DNA of 52,683 nt, from contig NZ_KE952733.1 in NCBI RefSeq assembly GCF_000466385.1, positions 1 through 52,683 on the forward strand, read 5' to 3'. The stretch comes from Aneurinibacillus aneurinilyticus ATCC 12856. Lineage in GTDB: Bacteria > Bacillota > Bacilli > Aneurinibacillales > Aneurinibacillaceae. How positions within the stretch are numbered: position 1 is the first letter of the stretch; each line of letters starts with the position of its first letter. Shown here one piece after another: positions 1 through 6,907 of this stretch. Below the pieces are notes generated by a model. The model was not told where the DNA came from. It saw only the letters and a program-made list of their open reading frames with translations, and did not search any database. Made by a program: the position numbers and the translations under genes.

Positions 1-32
1 CTCTGGATTATACTGGATAATCAACACCCTTG
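1..32 (+). repeat. Right-end fragment of dispersed repeat family A (copy 1)
   Basis: These 32 bases match 4994-5025 at 30 of 32 positions; the two differences are adjacent (bases 9-10). The shared core includes ACTGGATAATCAACACCCTT. In the second copy this sequence is the right end of a 164-bp element with terminal inverted repeats, so the body of this copy should lie to the left of the window. A third, inverted copy is at 50347-50424. Confidence 0.8.
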
Positions 33-189
33 GTTATTAGCAATAGTATAATGAGCTATCCCTTTCCACATCCGTACATTATGACAGAAGCAGGAATTTC
101 CTTTACAATGTCGAATGAATTACATACAGTCGGGTAAAAACAAAGCCTGAGTTCTGAAGTATCACTACTTTTTTTAATGGGGTGAATTC

Positions 190-741
190 ATGAGCAAACG
201 AGTATTAATCGTAACAGGAGATGCAGTGGAAGCGCTGGAGGTATTTTATCCGTATTACCGTTGTCTTGAAGAAGGATTCGATGTAACTATCGCATCTCCT
301 TCAGCAAAAAAGCTCCAAACTGTTAGCCATGATTTTGTAGAAGGAATGGAAACGTATGTCGAGAAGCCTTCATATGGCCTGGATTCGCACATGGCGTTTG
401 TCGACGTAGACCCCGTTCAGTATGACGGACTGATTATTCCAGGTGGTCGTGCACCGGAGTATATTCGTCTTGATGAGAGTTTGCCTGCCATTGTCCGCCA
501 CTTTTTCGAAGCAAATAAACCCGTTGGAGCGATTTGTCATGCTGCACAGGTTTTATCGGTGGTGCCCGATATAATGAAAGGCAGAGAATACACGGCATAT
601 TCAGCGTGCAAGCCGGATGTTGTAGCCTGCGGTGCAACGTATATTGAAGAAACGCTACATACGCATCAGAATCTAATATCTGGACACGCATGGCCAGATT
701 TGCCTGGTTTTATGCGTGAATTTATTAAAATGCTGCGGTAA
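190..741 (+). CDS. DJ-1/PfpI family protein (class I glutamine amidotransferase-like)
   Basis: A 183-residue cytoplasmic protein of the DJ-1/PfpI fold. Seen: N-terminal beta strand KRVLIVTGD, the glycine turn LIIPGGRAPEY (about 81-91), and the nucleophile elbow AICHAAQ with Cys116 followed by His117; Glu15 or Glu18 is a candidate for the conserved acidic partner of the cysteine. Length suits the family. Members include glyoxalase III-like, chaperone and protease-like proteins, so the exact reaction cannot be read from sequence. The ATG is preceded by GGGGTGA at good spacing. It is monocistronic with its own terminator (755-786) before the Crp-like gene. Confidence 0.85.
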   Translation: MSKRVLIVTGDAVEALEVFYPYYRCLEEGFDVTIASPSAKKLQTVSHDFVEGMETYVEKPSYGLDSHMAFVDVDPVQYDGLIIPGGRAPEYIRLDESLPAIVRHFFEANKPVGAICHAAQVLSVVPDIMKGREYTAYSACKPDVVACGATYIEETLHTHQNLISGHAWPDLPGFMREFIKMLR

Positions 742-754
742 AAGAAAAGAGTAC

Positions 755-786
755 GAGCGCCATCCTTTTGGAGGCGCCTTATTTTT
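755..786 (+). terminator. Rho-independent terminator after the DJ-1/PfpI gene
   Basis: GCGCC-A-TCC TTTT GGA-GGCGC forms an 8-bp stem with one bulged A and a T4 loop, followed by CTTATTTTT. Confidence 0.85.
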
Positions 787-872
787 CCATAAAGTAAAAC
801 TTTCATCAGTGGAGAGCATTACTACTGGTGGTTCGTTGTCCGTTGGATCAGGATAGATAGGAGAGAGTGTGA

Positions 873-1538
873 TTGGGAAAGAAGTCACTAAGGGAGTTTC
901 TCGGCACAGTACCGCTATTTGCGCCCTTATCTGAACCGGAGCGTGATACTATCGCCAGTGTCATGTCCCATAGAAAAGCCAGAAAGCGTGAAATTTTGTT
1001 TTATGAAGGTGATTTATGTACGGCGATTTTTTTGCTGGAGTGCGGAATGGTGAAAGTATATAAAACAACCGAGGATGGTCGCGAACAAATTGTCAACGTG
1101 TTGCATGAAGGAGATCTTTTTCCGCATATCGGTATGTTTGGAGGCAGCCCGTATCCGGCAACGGCAGAGGCAATGGAAGAGTCCTCGCTTTATTCAATTA
1201 ACGTTCAGGAATTGACGATGTTGCTTCAGGGAAACGCAGCCTTATGTATTCGCCTCCTGCAAATACTGGAGGGGAAAATTCGCGATTTGCAGCGTCGTCT
1301 TTCGGATGTGCTTAGTAAAGACATGAAAGAGAAAATTATGAACACGCTTTCTTCACTAGCCAAGGTCAGAGGTGTCGAGGATGTGGATGGTTATTTGCTT
1401 CCGATAGAATTAACTCATCAAGATTTGGCCGATATGGTAGGCACGACAAGAGAAACAGTTAGCAGAATTATCAGTCAATTAAAGCGAGAGGGACGTATCG
1501 AATTTGACTCGAGCCGTATTTGGATACGGCGTTCATAA
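873..1538 (+). CDS. Crp/Fnr family transcriptional regulator
   Basis: A 221-residue DNA-binding regulator. Residues about 10-125 form a cyclic-nucleotide-binding-type beta roll (FYEGDLCTAIFLLECGMVKVYK, EGDLFPHIGMFGG) and residues about 170-220 a winged helix (LTHQDLADMVGTTRETVSRI). There is no N-terminal FNR-type cysteine cluster, so an iron-sulfur oxygen sensor is unlikely; the ligand is unknown. The start must be TTG at 873 because an in-frame TGA directly precedes it, and GGAGAG lies 6 bases upstream. Its targets are not identifiable here. It stands alone before a small membrane protein and TerC. Confidence 0.9.
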   Translation: MGKKSLREFLGTVPLFAPLSEPERDTIASVMSHRKARKREILFYEGDLCTAIFLLECGMVKVYKTTEDGREQIVNVLHEGDLFPHIGMFGGSPYPATAEAMEESSLYSINVQELTMLLQGNAALCIRLLQILEGKIRDLQRRLSDVLSKDMKEKIMNTLSSLAKVRGVEDVDGYLLPIELTHQDLADMVGTTRETVSRIISQLKREGRIEFDSSRIWIRRS

Positions 1539-1580
1539 CAGTTGATTGACATAAGAGAAGTGTAGGAAGGGGCGGTTTAT

Positions 1581-1775
1581 ATGGAAAAAACGAATGAAAA
1601 AACAAAGTATAAATGGATGATTATTCCGATAGGCTTTCTGCTTTGGTGCTTTATTTATACGTTGCTTACGTTTTACCAGCAACCCGGTCCGAAGCCGTAC
1701 ACAAATACATGGAATGAAGGAAGAATGCAAGTAAATTTACCATATGCTACTCCAATTTCGAATCATGGAGAATAA
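1581..1775 (+). CDS. Small single-span membrane protein of unknown function
   Basis: A 64-residue protein with a charged, lysine-rich N terminus, one hydrophobic span (about residues 12-31: WMIIPIGFLLWCFIYTLLTF) and a polar proline-rich tail, giving a likely N-in/C-out topology. A good Shine-Dalgarno sequence (AGGAAGGGG) precedes the ATG. It lies 42 bases after the Crp-like gene and 75 bases before the TerC gene, so it could be co-transcribed with the regulator. I do not recognise a family. Confidence 0.6.
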   Translation: MEKTNEKTKYKWMIIPIGFLLWCFIYTLLTFYQQPGPKPYTNTWNEGRMQVNLPYATPISNHGE

Positions 1776-1800
1776 TAAAACTTAATTTATATAGGTATAG

Positions 1801-1846
1801 CCTGTCTTGTCACTGAATATATTCAGTGCTAGAAGGTGGTGACAGG
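1801..1846 (+). promoter_or_regulatory. Paired hairpins around the TerC ribosome binding site
   Basis: A perfect 8-bp hairpin, CACTGAAT (1811-1818) with ATTCAGTG (1821-1828), sits inside an outer 6-bp pairing, CCTGTC (1801-1806) with GACAGG (1841-1846). The outer pairing flanks the Shine-Dalgarno sequence AGGTGG (1834-1839). An alternative pairing, TGTCAC (1808-1813) with GTGACA (1839-1844), excludes both. This could be a translation-controlling leader; it does not match the yybP-ykoY manganese riboswitch as I know it. Confidence 0.5.
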
Positions 1847-1850
1847 ACAC

Positions 1851-2525
1851 ATGGATGCCTCGTTTTGGCTCGGTTTTATTAATATTATTATTATTGATGT
1901 TGTATTGAGTGGTGACAATGCGGTAGTTATTGGGATGGCAAGCCGAAAATTGCCACCGGAACAGCGGAGAAAAGCTGTTATATATGGAACTATGGGAGCA
2001 ATCGGATTGCGTATTGTATTGACGGCGATGGCTACCTGGGTACTGCTCATCCCTTATCTGAAAGCGATAGGCGGCATTGTACTGGCCTGGATCGCCCTCA
2101 AGCTTTTGCTTGGTGAAGGGGAGGAAGCCTCGGATATTAAAGCCGGTCCTACGTTATTTGCAGCTATACAGACTATTATTGTAGCTGATTTTGTTATGAG
2201 TTTGGACAACGTGCTGGCTGTAGGTGGCGCAGCGCATGGTGATTTTGTTTTGCTGCTGTTTGGACTAGGGCTTAGCATTCCGTTGCTGATGGCTGGAAGC
2301 AATGCTGTAGCTGCGCTTATGGATCGTCTTCCTGTCCTTATTTATATCGGAGCGGGTATCTTAAGCTATACGGCTGGAACGATGGTTATATCGGAAGAAG
2401 CTGTACAGCAGCATATCGCGCCCGAATATTATTATCTTGACTGGTTGTTCCCGCTCTTGCTCACATCATTTGTTCTTGTACTGGGTATTTGGTGGCGCAA
2501 ACGTATATACCCTTCTGCTTTTTAA
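1851..2525 (+). CDS. TerC family integral membrane protein
   Basis: A 224-residue polytopic membrane protein of the TerC/YjbE type. It has two internal repeats, each with the acidic-Asn signature inside a membrane span: SGDNAVVIGMA near the N terminus and SLDNVLAVGG in the middle. About seven hydrophobic spans end in a basic WWRKR tail. Family members are implicated in metal (manganese) efflux or in loading secreted metalloenzymes; the substrate here is inferred only. A GTG at 1836 is in frame, but ATG 1851 is preferred because AGGTGGTGA lies at correct spacing. The leader can fold (see 1801-1846). Confidence 0.88.
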   Translation: MDASFWLGFINIIIIDVVLSGDNAVVIGMASRKLPPEQRRKAVIYGTMGAIGLRIVLTAMATWVLLIPYLKAIGGIVLAWIALKLLLGEGEEASDIKAGPTLFAAIQTIIVADFVMSLDNVLAVGGAAHGDFVLLLFGLGLSIPLLMAGSNAVAALMDRLPVLIYIGAGILSYTAGTMVISEEAVQQHIAPEYYYLDWLFPLLLTSFVLVLGIWWRKRIYPSAF

Positions 2526-2562
2526 TTGCACCTATGCTTCCAACATTTACTTTGCTTCTGAT

Positions 2563-2593
2563 TGTATGCAACCTCTGTAGTGGTGACATTCTA
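2563..2593 (+). promoter_or_regulatory. Candidate sigma-G type promoter of the spore protein gene
   Basis: CATTCTA (2587-2593) differs by one base from the sigma-G -10 consensus CATACTA, with TGTATG (2563-2568) 18 bases upstream as a weak -35. The position just before an alpha/beta SASP gene, the classic forespore sigma-G target, supports it. Confidence 0.45.
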
Positions 2594-2623
2594 TAGGTAC
2601 ACCACTCAAGGAGGTGAAACAAT

Positions 2624-2830
2624 ATGGCACAGAGCAACACTGGAAACCGTAACCAACTGCTTGTACCTCAAGCTAACCAAGCACTTGACCAAATGAAGTA
2701 TGAAATTGCTACTGAATTTGGCGTGCAACTGGGAGCAGACACTACTGCTCGTCAGAACGGTTCTGTTGGTGGAGAAATCACGAAGCGTTTGGTTCAAATG
2801 GCTGAACAACAGCTTGGTGGCCGCGCGTAA
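2624..2830 (+). CDS. Alpha/beta-type small acid-soluble spore protein
   Basis: A 68-residue DNA-coating protein made in the forespore to protect spore DNA. Seen: the helical segment [14 protein letters not shown] containing the GPR protease site (Glu before Phe-Gly-Val), the [16 protein letters not shown] segment and a C-terminal LGGR. This is a canonical family member at family-typical length. GGAGGTGA precedes the ATG. It stands alone with its own terminator (2853-2881). A second, more divergent SASP gene is at 23862-24116 on the other strand. Confidence 0.95.
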   Translation: MAQSNTGNRNQLLVPQANQALDQMKYEIATEFGVQLGADTTARQNGSVGGEITKRLVQMAEQQLGGRA

Positions 2831-2852
2831 CCTAACTTTATATCTGGATAAC

Positions 2853-2884
2853 AGAAGTCGGCGATATTCGTCGGCTTCTTCTTT
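2853..2884 (+). terminator. Terminator after the spore protein gene
   Basis: GAAGTCGGCGA pairs with TCGTCGGCTTC over 11 bp with two G-U pairs, followed by a T-rich CTTTAG tail. Confidence 0.7.
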
Positions 2885-2975
2885 AGTGCGGAGAGTAAAA
2901 GGATTTTGAAAATAGGAAATAATTAATTTGAATTAAAGCAGGAATATTCGAAAAAAGGTAGAATAATTCGTTTAT

Positions 2976-2989
2976 AGTAAACGTTTTCA
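2976..2989 (+). promoter_or_regulatory. Catabolite-responsive element (cre) for CcpA
   Basis: AGTAAACGTTTTCA matches the cre consensus TGWAANCGNTNWCA at 13 of 14 positions; only the first base differs. It lies 60 bases before the acyl-CoA synthetase start. In Bacillus the acsA-type acyl-CoA ligases are CcpA-repressed, so repression of this gene during sugar use is a reasonable inference. Confidence 0.7.
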
Positions 2990-3049
2990 AATTAAAAGAA
3001 AATGTTTATCAATCTTGTAAAAATAAATGAAAATTGGAGGAGATGGAGA

Positions 3050-4642
3050 ATGACCGAATTGCAGTTGCACGCACCTGAGTACTATAACATGGTAAATGAC
3101 ATCGAACGTTATGCTCAGGATCGAGATAAGCTGGCTCTGCTATGGGAGAATGAAGAGGGAGAAACCAAGCGGTTTACGTACGCTCAACTGAGCAAAGCAT
3201 CTAACCAGCTAGCAAACGGACTTAAAGAGCTTGGTATCCAAAAGGGCGACAAAGTCATGATTATCCTGCCGCGCATTGAGCAGGCATACATCAGCTATAT
3301 GGCCGCACTGAAAATAGGAGCCATTGTTCTTCCTGGCTCTGAGATGCTCATGCCGAAAGATATTTTGTACCGGGCCACACATGCTGGCATTAAAGCGGTA
3401 ATTTCCTATCACGATTTAGTGGATCGAATTGACGAGGTGCGTTCGGATTGCCGTACAATGGAAACATTTATCGTGTATGGAAGCGATAAAGAAGGCTGGC
3501 TTTCCTTTGATAAAGTAATGGATGGTCAGAGTGAAGAATTTGAAATTGAGAATACACGCGCTGATGATATCGCGTTCTTGAACTATACATCAGGTACAAC
3601 CGGAAATCCGAAGGGTGTAATTCATACGCACAGTTGGGCTTATGCTCATCAAGCAGTAGCTGCTAGGCTATGGTTGGATGTGCGGGAAGGTGACGTCGTA
3701 TGGGCAACGGCAGGTCCAGGTTGGGCCAAGTGGAACTGGAGTCCATTTATTTCTGTGCTTGGTTCAGGTGCTACAGGACTTGTATATTTGGGCAAGTTTG
3801 ATCCGAAGAAGTATTTATCATTGCTGGAGAAGTATCAGGTTAATGTGTTGTGCTGCACGCCGACTGAATATCGGATTATGGCGAAAGCAGAAGGGCTTGA
3901 TCAGTATAAATTAGCCCATCTTCGCAGCACGGTAAGTGCGGGTGAACCGCTCAATCGCGAAGTTATTGATACATTTAAGAAATATTATGGTGTAACCGTG
4001 CGTGATGGTTACGGACAGACGGAGAATACGCTGCTTATCGGAACATTGAGCGGTATGGAAGTAAAACCGGGTTCAATGGGTAAACCGACACCAGGCAATC
4101 GTATTGCCATTATTGATGAAGAAGGAAATCCGGTGGAGCAGGGGCAAGTGGGTGACATTGCGGTACATCGCAGCGTTCCTGCGCTGTTCAAAGGTTACTT
4201 AAATGACCCGGAACGTACTGCGGCTTCATTCCGGGGAGAATGGTATTTGACGGGTGATCAGGCCAAGGAGGATGAAGACGGATACTATTTCTTTGAGGGT
4301 CGTTCTGATGATATTATCATTAGCTCTGGCTATACGATTGGGCCGTTTGAGGTAGAGGATGCACTGGTGAAGCATTCGGCTGTAAAAGAATGCGCGGTTG
4401 TCGCAAGTCCGGACCCAATACGAGGTAGCATCGTAAAGGCATTTGTTATTCTTCGGGATACAACTGCAGCTTCAGAAGAGTTGGTGAAAGAACTGCAAGA
4501 ACATGTAAAGAACATTACTGCACCTTACAAATATCCGCGTGAAATTGAATTTGTAGAGGAGCTACCGAAGACAACATCAGGCAAGATACGCCGTGTCGAA
4601 TTACGGCAAGCCGAAAAATCGCGTAAAGCTACACAAATATAA
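3050..4642 (+). CDS. AMP-forming acyl-CoA synthetase (MbcS/medium-chain type)
   Basis: A 530-residue member of the ANL adenylating family that activates a carboxylic acid with ATP and CoA to an acyl-CoA. Seen: phosphate loop YTSGTTGNPKG (about 179-189), a tryptophan-rich segment WAKWNWSPF typical of medium-chain/benzoate-type ligases, DGYGQTEN, LTGDQAKEDEDGYYFFEGRSDDII with the hinge Asp, and the C-terminal TTSGKIRR catalytic lysine region. It resembles B. subtilis MbcS (branched short-chain acids) from memory; substrate is not proven. An ATG at 3002 is in frame, but ATG 3050 has GGAGGAG at ideal spacing. A cre site lies upstream and a terminator downstream. Confidence 0.88.
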   Translation: MTELQLHAPEYYNMVNDIERYAQDRDKLALLWENEEGETKRFTYAQLSKASNQLANGLKELGIQKGDKVMIILPRIEQAYISYMAALKIGAIVLPGSEMLMPKDILYRATHAGIKAVISYHDLVDRIDEVRSDCRTMETFIVYGSDKEGWLSFDKVMDGQSEEFEIENTRADDIAFLNYTSGTTGNPKGVIHTHSWAYAHQAVAARLWLDVREGDVVWATAGPGWAKWNWSPFISVLGSGATGLVYLGKFDPKKYLSLLEKYQVNVLCCTPTEYRIMAKAEGLDQYKLAHLRSTVSAGEPLNREVIDTFKKYYGVTVRDGYGQTENTLLIGTLSGMEVKPGSMGKPTPGNRIAIIDEEGNPVEQGQVGDIAVHRSVPALFKGYLNDPERTAASFRGEWYLTGDQAKEDEDGYYFFEGRSDDIIISSGYTIGPFEVEDALVKHSAVKECAVVASPDPIRGSIVKAFVILRDTTAASEELVKELQEHVKNITAPYKYPREIEFVEELPKTTSGKIRRVELRQAEKSRKATQI

Positions 4643-4685
4643 AGTGAAGCTTTACTCAGTGAAAGATGGCTGCCCGTTAAGGCAG
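4641..4685 (+). repeat. Dispersed repeat family B, copy 1
   Basis: Two blocks recur at 40687-40751: a 25-base block AAAGTGAARCTTYACTCA... (19 of 25 identical, five of six differences transitions) and the 14-base CTGCYCGTTAAGGC (13 of 14). In this copy the second block forms a small hairpin, CTGCC cgttaa GGCAG. It begins inside the stop codon of the acyl-CoA synthetase gene. Confidence 0.5.
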
Positions 4686-4692
4686 GATAAGA

Positions 4693-4724
4693 AGACTTCG
4701 GGCAAATACCTGAAGTCTTTTTAT
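4693..4724 (+). terminator. Terminator after the acyl-CoA synthetase gene
   Basis: AGACTTCGGG pairs with CCTGAAGTCT (one G-U pair), followed by TTTTTATT. Confidence 0.9.
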
Positions 4725-4855
4725 TATGTGGCTTTTATATTCATACAGAAAGCAAGCGCTCATTCAGAATAAAGAACAGTTGACGGAAAAATAAAAACAT
4801 GCATTATGGACATTTTTCAGGATTTGTTTGAAAATATGAAATAAAGAATCACACC

Positions 4856-5024
4856 TGTTGATTATCCATAAGGTGGAAGAAATAAGGTGCACGCGTCGGC
4901 GTGTTCCCTCGTCTTTTCACGAGAAGAGACACGGCCGCTTCTGTGCGGGAGACGAACCGACGCCCGTTTGGGCAACGGTGTGATGACGCTACCCTCTGGA
5001 TCGTACTGGATAATCAACACCCTT
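4856..5024 (+). repeat. MITE-like element or structured ncRNA, dispersed repeat family A (copy 2)
   Basis: A 164-bp GC-richer block bounded by perfect 13-bp inverted repeats: TGTTGATTATCCA (4856-4868) and TGGATAATCAACA (5007-5019). Inside, GCGTCGG (4893-4899) pairs with CCGACGC (4957-4963), enclosing hairpins CTCGT/ACGAG (4908-4923) and CCGC/GCGG (4935-4948); CCGTT/AACGG (4964-4978) forms a further hairpin. It has no protein-coding potential. The right 85 bases are homologous to the inverted copy at 50347-50424, and the right end to bases 1-32. The rest of the 419-base gap between genes holds a terminator and repeat B. Confidence 0.7.
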
Positions 5025-5061
5025 GATAAAGAATATATGGTGTGAGTAGGGAGGGAAAATT

Positions 5062-6036
5062 TTGATAGATAAACGTTGTTCGCTACAGGAAGCAGTACAA
5101 ATGATTCAGGATAATGACATGATTACATTCAGTGGCTTTGTTATTTGGCGTCGTCCAATGGCCGCTATTTATGAAATGCTACGACAGGAGAAAAAAGGAT
5201 TGCATCTGGTGGAGGTCAACTCTGGTACTCACGCAGAGCTTTTAATAGGGGCAGGTGCAGTCTCTATCTGGGAATCGTGCTGGATTGGTCATGAGTTGTA
5301 TGGTAAGGTACCATATTGTTTAGATCGAAAAATGAGAGAGCGCTCAGTCATTGTGGAAGATTATAGCCATCAGCACATGCTATACAGGATAGCGGCAGGT
5401 GCGATGGGCATTCCATATTTGCCGACATGGGCATCCCGAGGTACAGATATTTTAAATCCGGAGTATGACATGCTAGAAAAAATGGGATTGCGTAACGGTG
5501 CAAATGACCGAATTCCGGTAAAGAAATTCGATTTTGCTCAAGACCCTTTTTATAATGAGGGGGAGATTATACATGTGCCTGCAGTACGTCCACATGTATG
5601 CATCGTACATGCTCAGCAAGTAGGGGAGGAGGGGACGATTCGTATTACTGGACAGACGTACTCGGATGAACAAGCGATTAAAGCATCAGATCAGGTTATT
5701 GTATTGGCGGAGGAAATCGTACCGGAATCTTATTTGAGGGAGGAGCCAGAGCGCAATCTGATTCCTGGTTACTTGGTAGACGCGATCGTCGAACTTCCAT
5801 GGGGGGCACATCCAACCGGCGCATATGGCTATTATGATGTAGATGGCCCGTTCATACGCGAGATATCCGCAGCTTCCAAAACTGATGAAAAATTTGCTAA
5901 CTGGATGGACGAATGGGTATATGGTGTCAAAAACCATGAAGAATATTTGAACAAATTAGGCGTATCAAGGTTGGAGAAGCTCCGGGCAAATTCATACCGG
6001 AAATACAGCACAAAAGTGAAACGGGGGACGAGATAG
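5062..6036 (+). CDS. CoA-transferase family subunit A (Gct/Ipd type)
   Basis: A 324-residue subunit of a type I CoA-transferase-like heterodimer, with the N-terminal FSGFVIWRRPMA glycine/arginine turn and a long C-terminal extension. It is longer than the ScoA type encoded at 31060 and looks like the glutaconate CoA-transferase A / IpdA branch, which includes CoA-transferases and ring-opening hydrolases; the substrate is unknown. TTG 5062 is preceded by GGGAGGG at 6-base spacing. One base separates its stop from the subunit B start, so translation is probably coupled. The repeat A element ends about 40 bases upstream. Confidence 0.8.
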   Translation: MIDKRCSLQEAVQMIQDNDMITFSGFVIWRRPMAAIYEMLRQEKKGLHLVEVNSGTHAELLIGAGAVSIWESCWIGHELYGKVPYCLDRKMRERSVIVEDYSHQHMLYRIAAGAMGIPYLPTWASRGTDILNPEYDMLEKMGLRNGANDRIPVKKFDFAQDPFYNEGEIIHVPAVRPHVCIVHAQQVGEEGTIRITGQTYSDEQAIKASDQVIVLAEEIVPESYLREEPERNLIPGYLVDAIVELPWGAHPTGAYGYYDVDGPFIREISAASKTDEKFANWMDEWVYGVKNHEEYLNKLGVSRLEKLRANSYRKYSTKVKRGTR

Positions 6037-6037
6037 A

Positions 6038-6856
6038 ATGACGGATAAACAATATGCAAAGCCCGGAGAATATTCGATAGTAGATATGCTGGCGGTAGCA
6101 TCGGCCCGCGAAGTGAAAGATGAAGAAGTTGTGTTTGCCGGTACTGGATTGCCGATGCTTGCAATTATGCTGGCGCAGCAGCTCAATGCACCGAATTCCA
6201 AGCTTATATACGAAGCAGGTACGATTGATTCCAAAGGCGACTCGCTTCCGTCTTCCGTAGGAGATCCGCGTTGCGTCACAAAAGCATCTGTAGCGTCTGG
6301 ACTGTTCGATGTCTTCAATCAACTACAGCGAGGAAAAGTGGATTTAGCTTATTTGGGCGGGGCAGAAATTGATAAGTATGGCAATGTGAATACAACCGTT
6401 GCAGGTGATTATTTTATCCCCACTGTGAGATTTCCTGGCAGTGGGGGAAATCCAGATATCAATTCACTTGCGCGGCGTACGGTATTTATTATGGTACAAG
6501 AAAAACGCCGATTCAAAGAACAGGTAGATTATATTACATCTCCAGGCTGGATGGTGAGAAAATGGCCGGAAGGCACACTGGTACACCGCCGGGAAGCATA
6601 TGGCGCGAAGTTTCGGGGAGGACCGAGCGCTGTTATTACGAACATGGCAGTATTTCGTTTCAACGAAGAAATGGGAACAATGTATGTTGATACACTTCAT
6701 CCTGGCGTGACACGTGAGCAATTACAGGAAAACACCGGTTTTACACTTGATTTTTCGCAGTGCAGAGGAGAAACGGAGCCGCCTACTTACGGAGAGCTTC
6801 ATATTTTGCATGATATAGTTGACCCGGAAGGCATCTTTTTGCCTTCTGTAAAATAA
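6038..6856 (+). CDS. CoA-transferase family subunit B (Gct/Ipd type)
   Basis: A 272-residue partner of the upstream subunit. LIYEAGTID near residue 56-64 puts Glu59 where type I CoA-transferases carry the catalytic glutamate (SENG in ScoB), so a transferase mechanism is still possible. GGAEIDKYGNVNTT and GSGGNPDINSLA are family motifs, the latter common in IpdB/GctB-like proteins. A true CoA-transferase or an Ipd-like hydrolase are both open; the adjacent acyl-CoA synthetase suggests carboxylic acid catabolism. It forms a two-gene operon with subunit A and ends at a strong bidirectional terminator. Confidence 0.8.
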   Translation: MTDKQYAKPGEYSIVDMLAVASAREVKDEEVVFAGTGLPMLAIMLAQQLNAPNSKLIYEAGTIDSKGDSLPSSVGDPRCVTKASVASGLFDVFNQLQRGKVDLAYLGGAEIDKYGNVNTTVAGDYFIPTVRFPGSGGNPDINSLARRTVFIMVQEKRRFKEQVDYITSPGWMVRKWPEGTLVHRREAYGAKFRGGPSAVITNMAVFRFNEEMGTMYVDTLHPGVTREQLQENTGFTLDFSQCRGETEPPTYGELHILHDIVDPEGIFLPSVK

Positions 6857-6896
6857 AAAAACAAAGCAGCAACCCGACTGTTCCTGCTTTGTTTTT
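6857..6896. terminator. Bidirectional terminator between CoA-transferase and SLH genes
   Basis: AAAACAAAGCAG pairs perfectly with CTGCTTTGTTTT (12 bp), with A- and T-runs on both sides, serving the two convergent genes. Confidence 0.92.
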
Positions 6897-6907
6897 GACG
6901 AAGATAG

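Noticed and set aside
1790-1850. Manganese (yybP-ykoY) riboswitch before the TerC gene
   Set aside because: The leader is too short and lacks the conserved loop sequences as I know them; only simple hairpins are seen.
4880-5020. Known riboswitch or T-box in front of the CoA-transferase gene
   Set aside because: No riboswitch core is recognised, there is no terminator stem, and a related copy lies between convergent genes at 50347, so a cis regulatory role is unlikely.
5927-6322. Long minus-strand frames opposite the CoA-transferase genes (108-131 codons)
   Set aside because: They are shadows of strongly coding plus-strand genes with clear domains and no ribosome sites of their own.
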